The translations under genes were made by a program, and so were the position numbers. The notes beneath the pieces are model-generated. The model saw only the letters and a list, made by a program, of their open reading frames with translations. It ran no database searches and was not told the origin of the DNA. Shown piece by piece: positions 54,946-64,000 of a DNA stretch of 64,000 nt. The DNA is from Meghimatium bilineatum (Eukaryota > Mollusca > Gastropoda > Stylommatophora > Philomycidae): NCBI GenBank assembly GCA_034231615.1, contig CM067317.1, positions 270,501-334,500 of the forward strand, written 5' to 3'. Position 1 is the stretch's first letter. Every line of letters begins with the position of its first letter.

Positions 54946-55060
54946 ATTACCACACACACACACTACTAAGAGTGTCAGGCAAGGACACACACACACAGAG
55001 TGTCATGCAAGGATTACCACAAACACACGCACTGAGAATGTCAGGCAAGGAATACCACAT
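54945..55060. repeat. ca-rich minisatellite, part 1
   Basis: accacacacacacactgag followed by agtgtcaggcaaggatt, about 35-45 bp units. It continues at 55665-55790. Confidence 0.65.
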
Positions 55061-55129
55061 GACGATGTTCGTCCGTCGTAATCGACAATGACCAAAAATC
55101 AACCATAATAATAATAACAATAAGTTATA

Positions 55130-55660
55130 AAAATAATAAAGTTAATAGTGTGTTTTTAAATGACTAACAAATCCAATGCATGCAGAAAATGTTCTTTTAC
55201 AGAATTGACAACAATAAAGGGTGTTTGTGTGAGGTTGAGATGTTTGTCTTTTCTATGTGCCCGCTTCTGTCTTGCAGTATCTTGTCTGGATTCTTCCGCT
55301 GCTAGCGCTCCCGTTCTAATGCTATAACGCCATGCTGTTCTATCCTGAGCGAGGCTCTCCCAAGTGCCTACATCAATGTTAAGATGTTTCAGTGATGACT
55401 TGAGCGTGTCTTTGAAGCGCTTTTTCTGTCCACCAGCTTTTTGAAATCCTGCCTTGAGTGCTCCATAATATATTTGTTTTGGCAAATGCGAGCTCTCCAT
55501 ACGCACAAGATGGCCTGCCCAGCGTGCTTGCGCCTTTATAAGTAGTGTGTGGATGCTTATTGAGGTTGATTTTTCCAAGACCTTGTAGTCTGGTACTTTG
55601 TCCCACCAATGGATGTTTAGTAATTTACGTAGGCAGGTAAGATGGAAATGATTTAATTTA
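55130..55660 (-). mobile_element. LINE-H C-terminal part
   Basis: A 179-codon minus frame (55695-55156) reads LNHFHLTCLRKLLNIHWWDK, TLLIKAQARWAGHLVRMESS, LPKQIYYGALKAGFQKAGGQ and STWESLAQDRTAWRYSIRTG-type sequence. The 3' end has gtcgattacgacggacgaa. It splits the ca-rich array. No stops over about 500 bases, so fairly recent. Confidence 0.72.
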
Positions 55661-55664
55661 ACCA

Positions 55665-55790
55665 CACATACACACACACTGAGAGTGTCAGGCAAGGATT
55701 ACCACACACAAACACACAAACTGAGAATGTCAGGCAAGGATTACCACACACACACACTGAGAGTGTCAGGCACGGATTACCACATACAGA
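55665..55790. repeat. ca-rich minisatellite, part 2
   Basis: Continuation of 54945-55060 beyond LINE-H, three units. Confidence 0.65.
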
Positions 55791-55849
55791 CAACTGAACT
55801 TAACAGTGTGGGATAGAGAGGATAGAGAGTTGCAGGAAATGCAGATGTC

Positions 55850-58461
55850 ATGGAGTGACAGATACTAGATGGACAGCCCTTAAGCGACCATCTTCCATGC
55901 ACCATAAGTATCTCAAAGGGGAAGCAAATCAGATTTATCAAGATTTGTCATCCCTTTAGATATATGCACACTAAGGAATCAGTGCTGACTTGCTTGAGGA
56001 AAAAGGCTTGGGAAAGCAAGCTGGTGAGACCTAATATTCAACAACCCCATGGTGGACCAAAGAGATAGAGGCAGCATGGACACTGAAAAAAGCAGCGATG
56101 AAGGATTGGCAACATAAAAGAAAATAGGCACATATCACACTCAATGATAGATGTGAGTCAGAGAGTACAGTGAAAAAGAACATTAAGTCTTTCAAACAAG
56201 TTGCCAAAAAAGCAAAGAATATGTGTTGGGAAAAATTCATTGAGGATGTCACAGTGGATAAAGCATTACACAAGTTCTGGAAACTACATAGGTCAATAGA
56301 GTGCTGAACAGAAACAGTACAAGCTTGAGGGATGACACAGAACAGCTGAAAGGAAGAGCCTTTTTTGATAGATCATCAAATTAAGCAGGGGGATTTGGAT
56401 CAACGCATAGCAATGCTGCAGACCCTAACATTTGCTACAGATATAAATGGGAAATGAAGACCAGATGACAGATGATGAAGAAGTGCAAATTACTATTAAA
56501 AATACTTCTGATGACGCTTCAGATCCCGATGGAATAAGGTACAGCTTACTTAAGAACATCAAGGAAAAGGTGCTATCTAAGATGACAGAAGATTATAATT
56601 TGAGTTTGAAAACAAGAATGGTACCAGAGCAGTGGCTACATAGCTACATCATACCTGTGCCAAAACCAAGCAAATGTGCTGCTGACATGAAGGGTTATCG
56701 CATCATCACACTGCAGAATGTATATGGCAGATTCTGGAGAGAATTGTTGCTAGACGTATAACCACAGAGCTAGAGATCAAAGGTGATCTCCCAAATACAA
56801 TAGGTGCATACTGACCCAGAAGAGATACAGTCACAAACACAGCAGATCTTGTATATGAAGTTTATGAAGGTTTTCAAAATAAAGAGGAATCTGTAGTTGC
56901 AGCGATAGACCTAGAATATGCGTACAATAGAGTTAGTTACACCCATCTTGTCGATATGTTAAGGGAATACAATATCCATCCATGGATCGTATGCTGGATA
57001 GTGGATGTGCTAATCTGTAGAAAAGTTGCTCTAAGGTACAGATCCTGGACATCTGAGATCAGAACAATAGTACCCGGTCTGCCACAATGATCTCCTTTGT
57101 CTCTGGTGCTGTTTAATGTGTGCACCTTAAAAATTGTTTAATTGCATACCTCAAGGTCTTATAGTTATAACATACACTGATGATATCCTACTACTATACA
57201 ATGCAGGCAGGGACAGAACAGATATTGTTCACAGTGTACAGAGTGGACTAAATCAATTGTCGATATGGTGCATAACACACAATGCTGTGATTAATCTAGT
57301 GAAAGCTAAGGTTGTCTGGCACTCCTTGGATAATAATCTAGGCAATGACACACTGCCAGCAGTCAGTTGCATGGGTTCATTCATTGAAAGAGAACAGGAC
57401 CTTAAATATCTGGGGATAACCTTTGATAGAAGTCTCTAATTCAACAAGCATATCGCAAATGTGATTCAGAAGGAAAAGAGAGGGATCAATGTCATCAAGG
57501 TTATAGCGACCAAGGACATGAAGCAATGGGTACTTTTTCTGCTTCTACAAATGGTGGTCCTATCTGTCACAGATTGTGGCTTCAGCCTACTGACTCTGTC
57601 ACAGAGACAAGTAGAAAGATTGGAAAAAATTCAAAATGGGGCAATGAGGTACTGGGGTGTACTATAGATACACCAATTATTACAATTATATTTGTGCTCT
57701 TATCTCCTCAGTATTAGAGTATGACATCAAGTAGCATAAGTGAAGTCATATCTACAAGTAACAGAATATACTCACCACCCATTACATTAATGTATGGCTG
57801 AGTCAAAGGGAAAACGAATCAAGCGAGGTAGTTCATGGATTGCAGAAGCTGAAGACACACTGTGAAGAGTATGTGGAAATTGAAGAAGAAAGGACAGTAA
57901 ATGGGATGAGGTAGACATTGAAAAACTAGATAAATTGTGTCAGAAATGGACCGGTGTCATGCAGAAGTTACAGTGTATGAGCTCGCCCAACTACACTCGA
58001 AACCACAAGACATAATTATATACACAGATGGCTCAGTCAATAGAAATACAAATAAATGCAGTTGGGGTTATGTAACCTACAGAAACATAGTGAAGTTGGC
58101 TGAAAGGTCATCGGCATACTCTACTGCATATAACATCGAGCATGAAGATGGAGATAGAGGAGTTACAGCACTGAGTTGGTTGATAACTGATAAATCAACC
58201 CTCTCTGTAATACTCAAATACTCTCAAAGCAAAGCTACGCAAGATAGAAAAGAACATGTTGAGAAAGGAATGCATTGCATTATTGAACAACTCAATTGTA
58301 CAGAGCATTACATGGATATACTGCCCGGGTCACAGGAAACGAAAGAGCTGACTCATTGGCAGGCAATGCTGTGATTGACGGTAGAGTAATAAATAGAGAT
58401 AATGCTGACTTAATTCAAGTAGTCATTGCAAAATTAAGATCATGATAATGAGACTGAAAAC

Positions 58462-58552
<91 letters not shown>

Positions 58553-58735
58553 GACAGAAATGGAAGTGATTAGAGGAGAGGGAAGAAAATGTACTCTCAT
58601 TGGAAAGAACCGAAGATCATGTGATCAACACCTGACTGGGACTTTGAGTCTACATACAATTGAATGGCTGCTGGAACATAGAGTAGAGCACCTATGAGAA
58701 TGTCCAGTATGCTATGATGCTAGTTTCTAATCCAG
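55850..58735 (+). mobile_element. LINE-E, linker to C-terminal end
   Basis: Order of parts: pre-RT linker (PWWTKEIEAAWTLKKAAMKD; AKNMCWEKFIEDVTVDKAL), RT (WLHSYIIPVPKPSKCAADMK; AAIDLEYAYNRVSYTHLVDM; ICRKVALRYRSWTSEIRTIV; ITYTDDILLLYNAG, with YADD changed to YTDD), RNase H (IIIYTDGSVNRNTNKCSWGY), and a C-terminal LLEHRVEHLWECPVCYDA-type motif. Many stops and frameshifts. A (ta)n run of 90 bases sits at 58461-58550. Confidence 0.78.
58461..58550. repeat. (TA)n microsatellite, 90 bases
   Basis: Uninterrupted at repeat between the RNase H end and the C-terminal motif of LINE-E. Confidence 0.95.
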
Positions 58736-58749
58736 AAATACAAGTCTCT

Positions 58750-58936
58750 GATTTCGCATCATTGTTCTTCTGCATTTGTTCTCTCCTGAAGAATAGATGT
58801 GTTTTCCATGAGTTATAGCAGTGCTATCTGCACCTTTCACACATCCACATTCAGAATGGCTTCTGAATTATTTTGACTCTCAACAGTATGGGACAGCCAC
58901 CCTCATCCACAATAACTCTTTAACTGCCTCCTACCA
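58750..58936 (-). mobile_element. Solo LINE-A tail, diverged
   Basis: ttgttcttctgcatttgttc to ctttaactgcctcctaccac matches the reversed LINE-A 3' UTR (compare 28.95-29.17 kb) and runs directly into the minisatellite at 58937. Confidence 0.6.
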
Positions 58937-59290
58937 CATGTCATGACTGAGTCTTGCTGTTCCTGCCTCCAACATGCATGACTGAGTCTTGCTGTTCCTG
59001 CCTCCAACATGTCATGACTGAGTCTTGCTGTTCCTGCCTCCAACATGCATGACTGAGTCTTGCTGTTCCTGCATCCAACATGCATGAATGAGTCTTGCTG
59101 TTCCTGCCTCCAACATGCATGACTGAGTCTTGCTGTTCCTGCCTCCAACATGCATGACTGAATCTTGCTGTTCCTGCATCCAACATGCATGACTGAGTCT
59201 TGCTGTTCCTGCCTCCAACATGCATGACTGAGTCTTGCTGTTCCTGCCTCCAACATGTCATGACTGAGTCTTGCTGTTCCTGCCACCTAC
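58937..59290. repeat. About 35-bp minisatellite beside exon 2, probably LINE-A-derived
   Basis: catgactgagtcttgctgtt followed by cctgcctccaacatg, ten units. The first unit is continuous with the LINE-A tail, and the unit resembles its taccacatgcatgg ... gttgctattctttgctcc stretch. Three-frame open ORFs on the minus strand are artefacts. Confidence 0.8.
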
Positions 59291-59396
59291 CACATGTCAT
59301 AACACTGCCTTCTCTATTTCAACAGCACACACATGAAATTATTTGGCAAAACTGACAAGTTGTCACACAAAAATCTGTTGAAACATACAAACTCAC

Positions 59397-59474
59397 CATC
59401 TGCAAGAAGGAATGACCGCAGCGTGTATGCAACCAGCACCAGAGAAATGAGCGCTAGTGAAAACTTTCTATATC
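59397..59474 (-). CDS. Exon 2: signal-anchor transmembrane segment
   Basis: 78 nt, acceptor ttcttccgtag, donor gtgagt, phase 1 to 1. It encodes GYRKF, then a hydrophobic stretch (LALISLVLVAYTL) and RSFLLAD. The basic residues before it and the lack of a cleavage-like end suggest an uncleaved type II anchor. Minisatellites lie on both sides (58.94-59.29 and 59.53-59.70 kb). Confidence 0.82.
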
Positions 59475-59529
59475 CTACGGAAGAAATAAAACACAGTCTA
59501 TATACAAGATCAATTTGGATAAAACAATA

Positions 59530-59698
59530 GTGAGAACATTGACAAAACATCTACTCTTTGGTTAGTGGTGTTATAGTGAGAACATTGACAAAACATCTAC
59601 TCTTTGATTGATGGTGTTATAGTGAGAACATTGACAAAACATCTACTCTTTGATTGATGGTGTTATAGTGAGAACATTGACAAAACATCTACTCTTTG
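59530..59698. repeat. 46-bp tandem repeat, 3.7 units, above exon 2
   Basis: gtgagaacattgacaaaaca at 59530, 59576, 59622 and 59668, nearly identical. Confidence 0.88.
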
Positions 59699-60425
59699 GT
59701 TGTCTATCCCTAGGTGTTGGTGTTGTTGTAGCTTCCACACTTGCTGTTAAGCGTATGGATTTGTGAAGATGTAGTCTGCTTTCCAGAGCCAGGTGTGTTG
59801 CTCTGGTGGAGGTGTAGTCATGTTTGTTCAGGCTGGTCTTGATATTGTCTATCCATCTTTTCCTAGGTCTGCCCTTTGCTCTGTATCCTGATTCCATCTT
59901 GTTATAAGCTCCTATGGGAAGTTAATAAGTCATCCTCATAATATGTCCAAACCATTTTATCGGTTGTTTCTCTATATATTCAATGCAATATGTTATATCC
60001 ATTATCTTTCTGATATTCTCACCGCACATTTTGTCGAGTCTGGTGACTCTAATGGCCTCCTTTAGACATTTCATTTTGCAAGGTTTTATCTTTCTCTTAT
60101 ATGTAGATGTCAGTTGCCAAGTCTGACATTGGTAACATAGTGTTGGTATAAAGATGATCTTAATCATTTGTTTCTTTACTTCTATGTTGATTTTTGGGTG
60201 CAATAACAAAGGTGACATCTGGTATGTCACAATATTTGCCTTTTGATATCTTATTTCTATCTCTCTATCAAGTCATCCGTCTTCTGTGAAGATACTTCCT
60301 AAGTACTTGAACTCTTTGACTTGTTTTATTTTTGTGCGGTCTATTTAGATGTTTAAATGGCCTGTTTATCTAGTTATTTTCATGGATTCTGTCTTCTGTG
60401 TGTTAATCCACATGTATTTATTGCA
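59699..60425 (-). mobile_element. RTE-like LINE C-terminal part
   Basis: The minus strand reads KKQMIKIIFIPTLCYQCQTW, KMKCLKEAIRVTRLDKMC, IEYIEKQPIKWFGHIMRM and ESGYRAKGRPRKRWIDNIKT. LINE-B-like, but the KAKGRPRKRW end marks a different subfamily. Upstream pieces with a DTQKTESMKI-type motif are shifted. Confidence 0.65.
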
Positions 60426-60432
60426 TATTTAT

Positions 60433-60612
60433 TATGGTGATGAGCTAACCACTACAGTGATCACACACATTTTGCTAAAATACAAATGAGCTAACCACTA
60501 CAGTGATCACACACATTTTGCTAAAATACAGGTGAGCTATCCGCTACAGTAATCACACATATTTTGTTAAAATACAGGTGAGCTATCCACTACAGTTAGA
60601 ACACACATTTTA
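60433..60612. repeat. About 57-bp tandem repeat, 3 units
   Basis: gagctaaccactacagtgat followed by cacacacattttgctaaaat aca, the last units diverged. Confidence 0.75.
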
Positions 60613-60614
60613 GT

Positions 60615-62120
60615 TAGTTAGTTAGTCGTCGGATCATCATCACTGCAAACTAGACACGTCCTTAGCTGCTCCGATCTCTCCTTGAGTGTATCCACCATTA
60701 CACTTCTACAAACAGTGCTGGTCCTCTGCTGGTTGACCATCATTCTTCTGCACCCTCCAAAATCTATTCTAGCAACTGCATTTCAATCCCTGACTATTAA
60801 TCCTGGTCACTGAAAAGGAATCATCATCCACACTAGTCTCACTCTCGTGTGCTATATCTCTTAAGGAGTTCAAAACATTAGCTCGATCTATTGCCACATT
60901 GCCCTGTGCCACAATCACACATGATGCCAGTTGATCTGCTCTTTCATTCCCTCGAACACCCACATGTCCTGTCACGAAAATAAATGTAACCACTTTCAGC
61001 CTCGCCTTTCTCAAGGCCTCAATCCATTGTTCATGAACGAGACCCACTTGTACCTTCCTAATTATACTCATAGAGTCACTCAAGATGTAGACCTGCATTA
61101 CCTTCTGTATGTCTACCCACTCAAATCCCTGGTCACTACCATAATCTCCATGGTCATGCTACTCGTAGTAACAGCAAAGGCCCCACTCTCCTCTTTGATC
61201 GTTTTACCTGCGCACTGAGCTGTTATGGTCCAAGTACTGCGAACATGTCTAATCACAGATCCATCAGTGTATATAATCACATTCCTCTCTTTGGCATTCT
61301 CACTGACCAAAGCCTGCACTTTTGCTCCATAGCTGTGGGACACCATTCTCTGCATTCCATTCTAAGTGATATTACTACTCTCAAACAAGTCTCGAAATCA
61401 GTGGGTAGACCTATCCATTCCGCACCTGCTGCCACATCTTGCAATCTGCACACGCGTTGTATGACATCCTCATCACATCCTATCCACAACTTCCTCTCTT
61501 AAGTCTGCTGCAATTAACTTCCTGTATTTCAGAATGCAATGGGTGTTTCTTACCTGCATGTATTTGAAGGTACACCGTGCACTGCACTACTGTAATCTGT
61601 GCTCAGCTGTTGGACAGTCAAGTAAGTACTGCATAGCTCTTGTTCATGTGTCTCTTGTGCACCCAAAAATGATATGCATTGCTGCATTCTGGATTCTATC
61701 CAGTCTTTCGATCTGAGTTTGGCTATAAGAGTCAGAATTGCCAGTGCATAATCCATCACAGCCACCAAAAAACTCTGGTACAAAAGCAATAACAACCTCT
61801 GCTCACACTGCGCAGCCATAACCTTCAATGCTGTTAATATCACATAACCTTCATTGCTACTAAGCCTTTGCCTGCCCTTATAATAACGTGTCAACATGTT
61901 CCCTGAAACTCAGACTTCTGTCAAAAAACACACCCAAATATCTCATTGTGATGGTTCTTTCTAAACTTTTCCTGGCCAACAAAACATGTGACATGGGTGA
62001 CTTTACCATGTGATTGTTCAAGGAAAACCATGTCACGAATGCCTTAGTTGGATTTACCACTGCTCCCATATCTCTACACCAATTTGTCAATCTGTCCAGC
62101 TCCTCCTGTAGTTCCACATT
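60615..62120 (-). mobile_element. LINE-F, RT end to RNase H and 3' end
   Basis: Minus frames in order: LTNWCRDMGAVVNPTKAFVT, TMRYLGVFFDRSLSFREHVD, LTALKVMAAQCEQRLLLLLY, then RNVIIYTDGSVIRHVRSTW, MTMEIMVVTRDLSG, QVYILSDSMSIIRKVQVG and FIFVTGHVGVRGNERADQLA. RNase H D, E, D and H-N-D residues are visible, though the frames are broken (four pieces). The ALKVMAAQCEQ segment is the apparent source of the minisatellite at 2.07-3.07 kb. Confidence 0.78.
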
Positions 62121-62329
62121 TTAGTTGTGGGGTAAAATGGAGAATAACAGCAATGATTACAACACCACACAAATACAATCTGATAATCAATCATGGAGAG
62201 ATTGATAATTAAAGATCAATCATGGAGAGATTGATGATTAAAGATGAAAGTAAAATGGCAAATACAAAATGAAAAAAGCTATCTATATTACACATGACAA
62301 TGTGACTGCCTATATCCTTACTGTTCGTC

Positions 62330-62475
62330 TTCTGTTGTATGTTTTAATTTTGTTTCAATCTTTGTTTTGATAAAAGTCTTCTGGTCAAAACATCAATTTG
62401 TGTGTGTTATTATGTGTGTCTTTAGTTATTAGCAAAACTTCATTACCCTATTTCTGGATTTACACTGGTGGAGAC
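62330..62475 (+). mobile_element. PLE 3' tail
   Basis: gttttgataaaagtcttctg and gtcaaaacatcaatttgtgt, then tagcaaaacttcattaccc, match the PLE 3' tail at 37.54-37.67 kb (reversed). A 30-bp direct repeat (atcatggagagattgat) lies just upstream at 62190-62240. Confidence 0.55.
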
Positions 62476-62534
62476 TTTACCATCATCTCAAGGTATACTG
62501 CAAAGAAAGGAATTTATTCCCTCCCTACCAATAG

Positions 62535-63530
62535 ATATTAATGTTCTGTGATAGTTATAAACCAAGAGATGGTAATGTTCTGTGTGTGTCACAGACCAGA
62601 AGATGTAATGTTCTGTGTGTGTCACAGACCAGAAGATGTAATGTTCTGTGTGTGTCACAGACCAGAAGATGTAATGTTCTGTGTGTGCTACAAACCAGAA
62701 TATGGTAATGTTCTGTGTGTGTCATAGACCAGAAGAAGTAATGTTCTGTGTGTGTCACAGACCAGAAGAAGTAATGTTCTGTATGAGTCACAGACCAGAT
62801 TATGCTAATGTTCTGTGTGTGTCACAGACAAGATTATGGTAATGTTCTGTGTGCTAAAAATCAGAACATGGTAATGTTCTGTGTGTAGAAAATGGTAATG
62901 TTCTGTGTGTGCTACAAACTAGAATATGGTAATGTTCTGTGTGTGCTACAAACTAGAATATAGTAATTTTCTGTGTGTGTCACAGACCAGATTATGGTAA
63001 TTTTCTGTGTGTGTCACAGACCAGATTATGGTAATGTTCTGTGTGTGCTACAAACTAGAATATAGTAATGTTCTGTGTGTGTGTCACAGACCAGATTATG
63101 GTAATATTCTGTGTGAGTGACAGACCAAAATATGGTAATGTTCTGTGTGTGTCACAGACCAGATTATGGTAATGTTCTGTGTGTGCTACAAACTAGAATA
63201 TAGTAATGTTCTGTGTGTGTGTCACAGACCAGATTATGGTAATTTTCTGTGTGTGTCACAGACCAGATTATGGTAATGTTCTGTGTGTGCTACAAACTAG
63301 AATATAGTAATGTTCTGTGTGTGTGTCACAGACCAGATTATGGTAATATTCTGTGTGAGTGACAGACCAAAATATGGTAATGTTCTGTGTGTGCTACAGA
63401 CCAGAATATGGTAATTTTCTGTGTGTCACAGACCAGATTATGGTAATGTTCTGTGTGTGTGACAGACCAAAATATGGTACTGTTCTGTGTGTGTTACAGA
63501 CCAGGACATGGCAATGTTCAGTGTGTGCCC
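62535..63530. repeat. 30-34-bp minisatellite, about 30 units
   Basis: gtcacagaccagattatggt followed by aatgttctgtgtgt, with gctacaaactagaatatagt variants. A 152-base block (about 62.94-63.12 kb) recurs further on, suggesting an internal duplication. It ends 160 bases from the exon 1 donor. Confidence 0.88.
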
Positions 63531-63689
63531 TATAGGTAGGCCAATAAATGTTAATGACTAATATGTGCTGTAAATACAGACACAAAACTAATGATTGCAA
63601 TTTCATAAGATGAAATTTGTTATTAATTCAGTGAAATATACAAATAAAAAGTTAACAATTTTTGATAAAATTCTGCGATCAGTGCTCAC

Positions 63690-63755
63690 CTCCACACTTT
63701 TTTATCACAAGTCTCCGCAATGGTCTAACAAATGACATGGACATCTTCCAGCAGC
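63690..63755 (-). CDS. Exon 1 (start codon exon) of the tandem GG/ILEI gene
   Basis: Acceptor AG lies just above 63755 and donor gtgagc just below 63690. The likely start ATG is at 63744-63742 with A at -3; a second in-frame ATG follows two codons later. It encodes the basic cytoplasmic tail (MSMSFVRPLRRLVIKKC) and ends in phase 1. The acceptor-like border suggests a 5' UTR exon further upstream. The short sequence before the ATG is also open (CWK), so an upstream start cannot be excluded. Its frame continues into exon 2 as GGYRKF. Confidence 0.7.
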
Positions 63756-64000
63756 CTGAGATATGGTATACAATTTATTGACACTAATCTCTATTTACAA
63801 CCATCAATTATCTATATCTACAACACAGTTTCTATCAATGGGTCATAACTGTACCATGGGTGAGGTTATACATATCTATAACCTTAACCATGGTGGAGGA
63901 GATATCTATAACCCCCTCCATCGAGACCAGCACCGTGCAGAGGTGATGGGGCTTAGTTCAGCCATCAGGGGCTGGAAACTAAGACTGGTCGGGCAGTCCC
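63756..64000. other. Sequence upstream of exon 1, no gene recognised
   Basis: A 50-bp imperfect direct repeat (accatgg-t-agg then atatctataacc) at 63850-63910, then a GC-richer stretch to the edge that resembles a LINE 5' region but cannot be assigned. Confidence 0.3.

Larger units (their letters stand above)
3576..63755 (-). other. 13-exon host gene: type II membrane protein with two tandem FAM3/ILEI (GG) domains
   Basis: Thirteen exons with AG/GT borders on the minus strand join into one open frame of 396 codons, all intron phases compatible. Predicted product: basic N-terminus (R7, R10, R11, K15, K16), signal anchor at residues 23-42, two N-glycosylation sequons (N53, N57), GG domain 1 (about 60-227) and GG domain 2 (about 250 to the window edge). 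Domain 1 has C62, C66, C91, C223; domain 2 has C256, C262, C284, with the fourth expected outside. Each domain has a GRG[LF]N motif (106-110, 299-303), a DTY (128, 321), a DDAS (156, 349) and an FR[ED]-x-[FW] segment (183, 376). These match the GG/ILEI fold known from FAM3 cytokine-like proteins, the POMGnT1 stem and TMEM2/CEMIP. A secretory-pathway lumenal or ectodomain location follows from the anchor; ligand and activity are unknown. Introns range from 1.1 to 11.7 kb and are nearly all repeats. The 3' end is missing. I did not compare with databases. Confidence 0.88.

Noticed and set aside
58461-58550. TA run as a promoter or origin
   Set aside because: Plain microsatellite inside a decayed LINE.
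58903-59300. Three overlapping ORFs with QEQQDSVMHV repeats
   Set aside because: Minisatellite read in three frames.

Overview
The window reads as animal (metazoan) nuclear DNA: AT-rich, with GT-AG introns, tRNA-derived SINE heads, many LINE and Penelope-like retroelement (PLE) fragments, hAT and piggyBac-type DNA elements, a piece of nuclear 18S rDNA and minisatellites throughout. The 18S fragment and the PLE/RTE-rich repeat content fit a lophotrochozoan, most likely a mollusc. That is an inference; no database search was possible. There are no bacterial operons and no CRISPR.

The one host gene I can support lies on the minus strand and spans nearly the whole window. It is cut into 13 small exons (63.75 kb down to 3.58 kb). 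With their GT-AG borders the exons join in one frame, with every intron phase compatible, into 396 codons that continue past the low-coordinate edge. The product is a predicted type II membrane protein: basic N-terminus, signal anchor, then two tandem FAM3/ILEI (GG or PANDER-like) domains. Matching exons of the two domains have identical lengths and phases, except that one exon of domain 2 corresponds to two exons in domain 1. Everything else in the window is intronic repeat DNA of this gene.

Repeat families are labelled here for reference. LINE-A is an APE-type LINE with a GRPRET C-terminus and an aag-rich tail (best copy 50.3-52.1 kb). LINE-B is RTE-like (38.75-40.03 kb, +). LINE-C is RTE-like (23.6-26.2 kb, +). 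LINE-D is RTE-like (21.7-22.7 kb, +). LINE-E carries RNase H (55.85-58.7 kb, +). LINE-F carries RNase H (60.6-62.1 kb, -). LINE-G is an RNase H LINE with a CPCG/HILxDC tail (49.1-50.1 kb, +). LINE-H is at 46.2-46.9 kb (+) and 55.1-55.7 kb (-). Only LINE-A at 50.3 kb has a long intact reading frame. Several nested insertions can be ordered by their target-site duplications (TSDs).

Layout: 1-3.5 kb, retroelement scraps, a palindromic PLE tail and a LINE-derived minisatellite; 3.5-6 kb, exons 13 and 12; 6-11 kb, nested LINEs; 11.2-14.9 kb, a 30-bp array; 15 kb, exon 11; 15.5-18 kb, LINE-F and PLE; 20-21.5 kb, arrays and exon 10; 21.7-28.3 kb, LINE-D/C/B/A and PLE; 28.4 kb, exon 9; 29-31 kb, LINE pieces; 31-36.6 kb, arrays; 36.9-37.5 kb, rDNA relic; 37.5-40 kb, PLE and LINE-B; 40.1-43.3 kb, exons 8-6 among arrays; 43.7-45.9 kb, hAT element; 47-49 kb, exons 5 and 4; 50-53.5 kb, LINE-A and a piggyBac-type element; 54 kb, exon 3; 55-59 kb, LINE-H/E; 59.4 kb, exon 2; 59.7-62.5 kb, LINEs; 62.5-63.5 kb, array; 63.7 kb, exon 1.

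The most unusual signal is the link between exons and minisatellites. Most exons have an array within a few hundred bases. At exons 10, 11 and 12 the repeat units contain copies of that exon's own splice sites or coding sequence.
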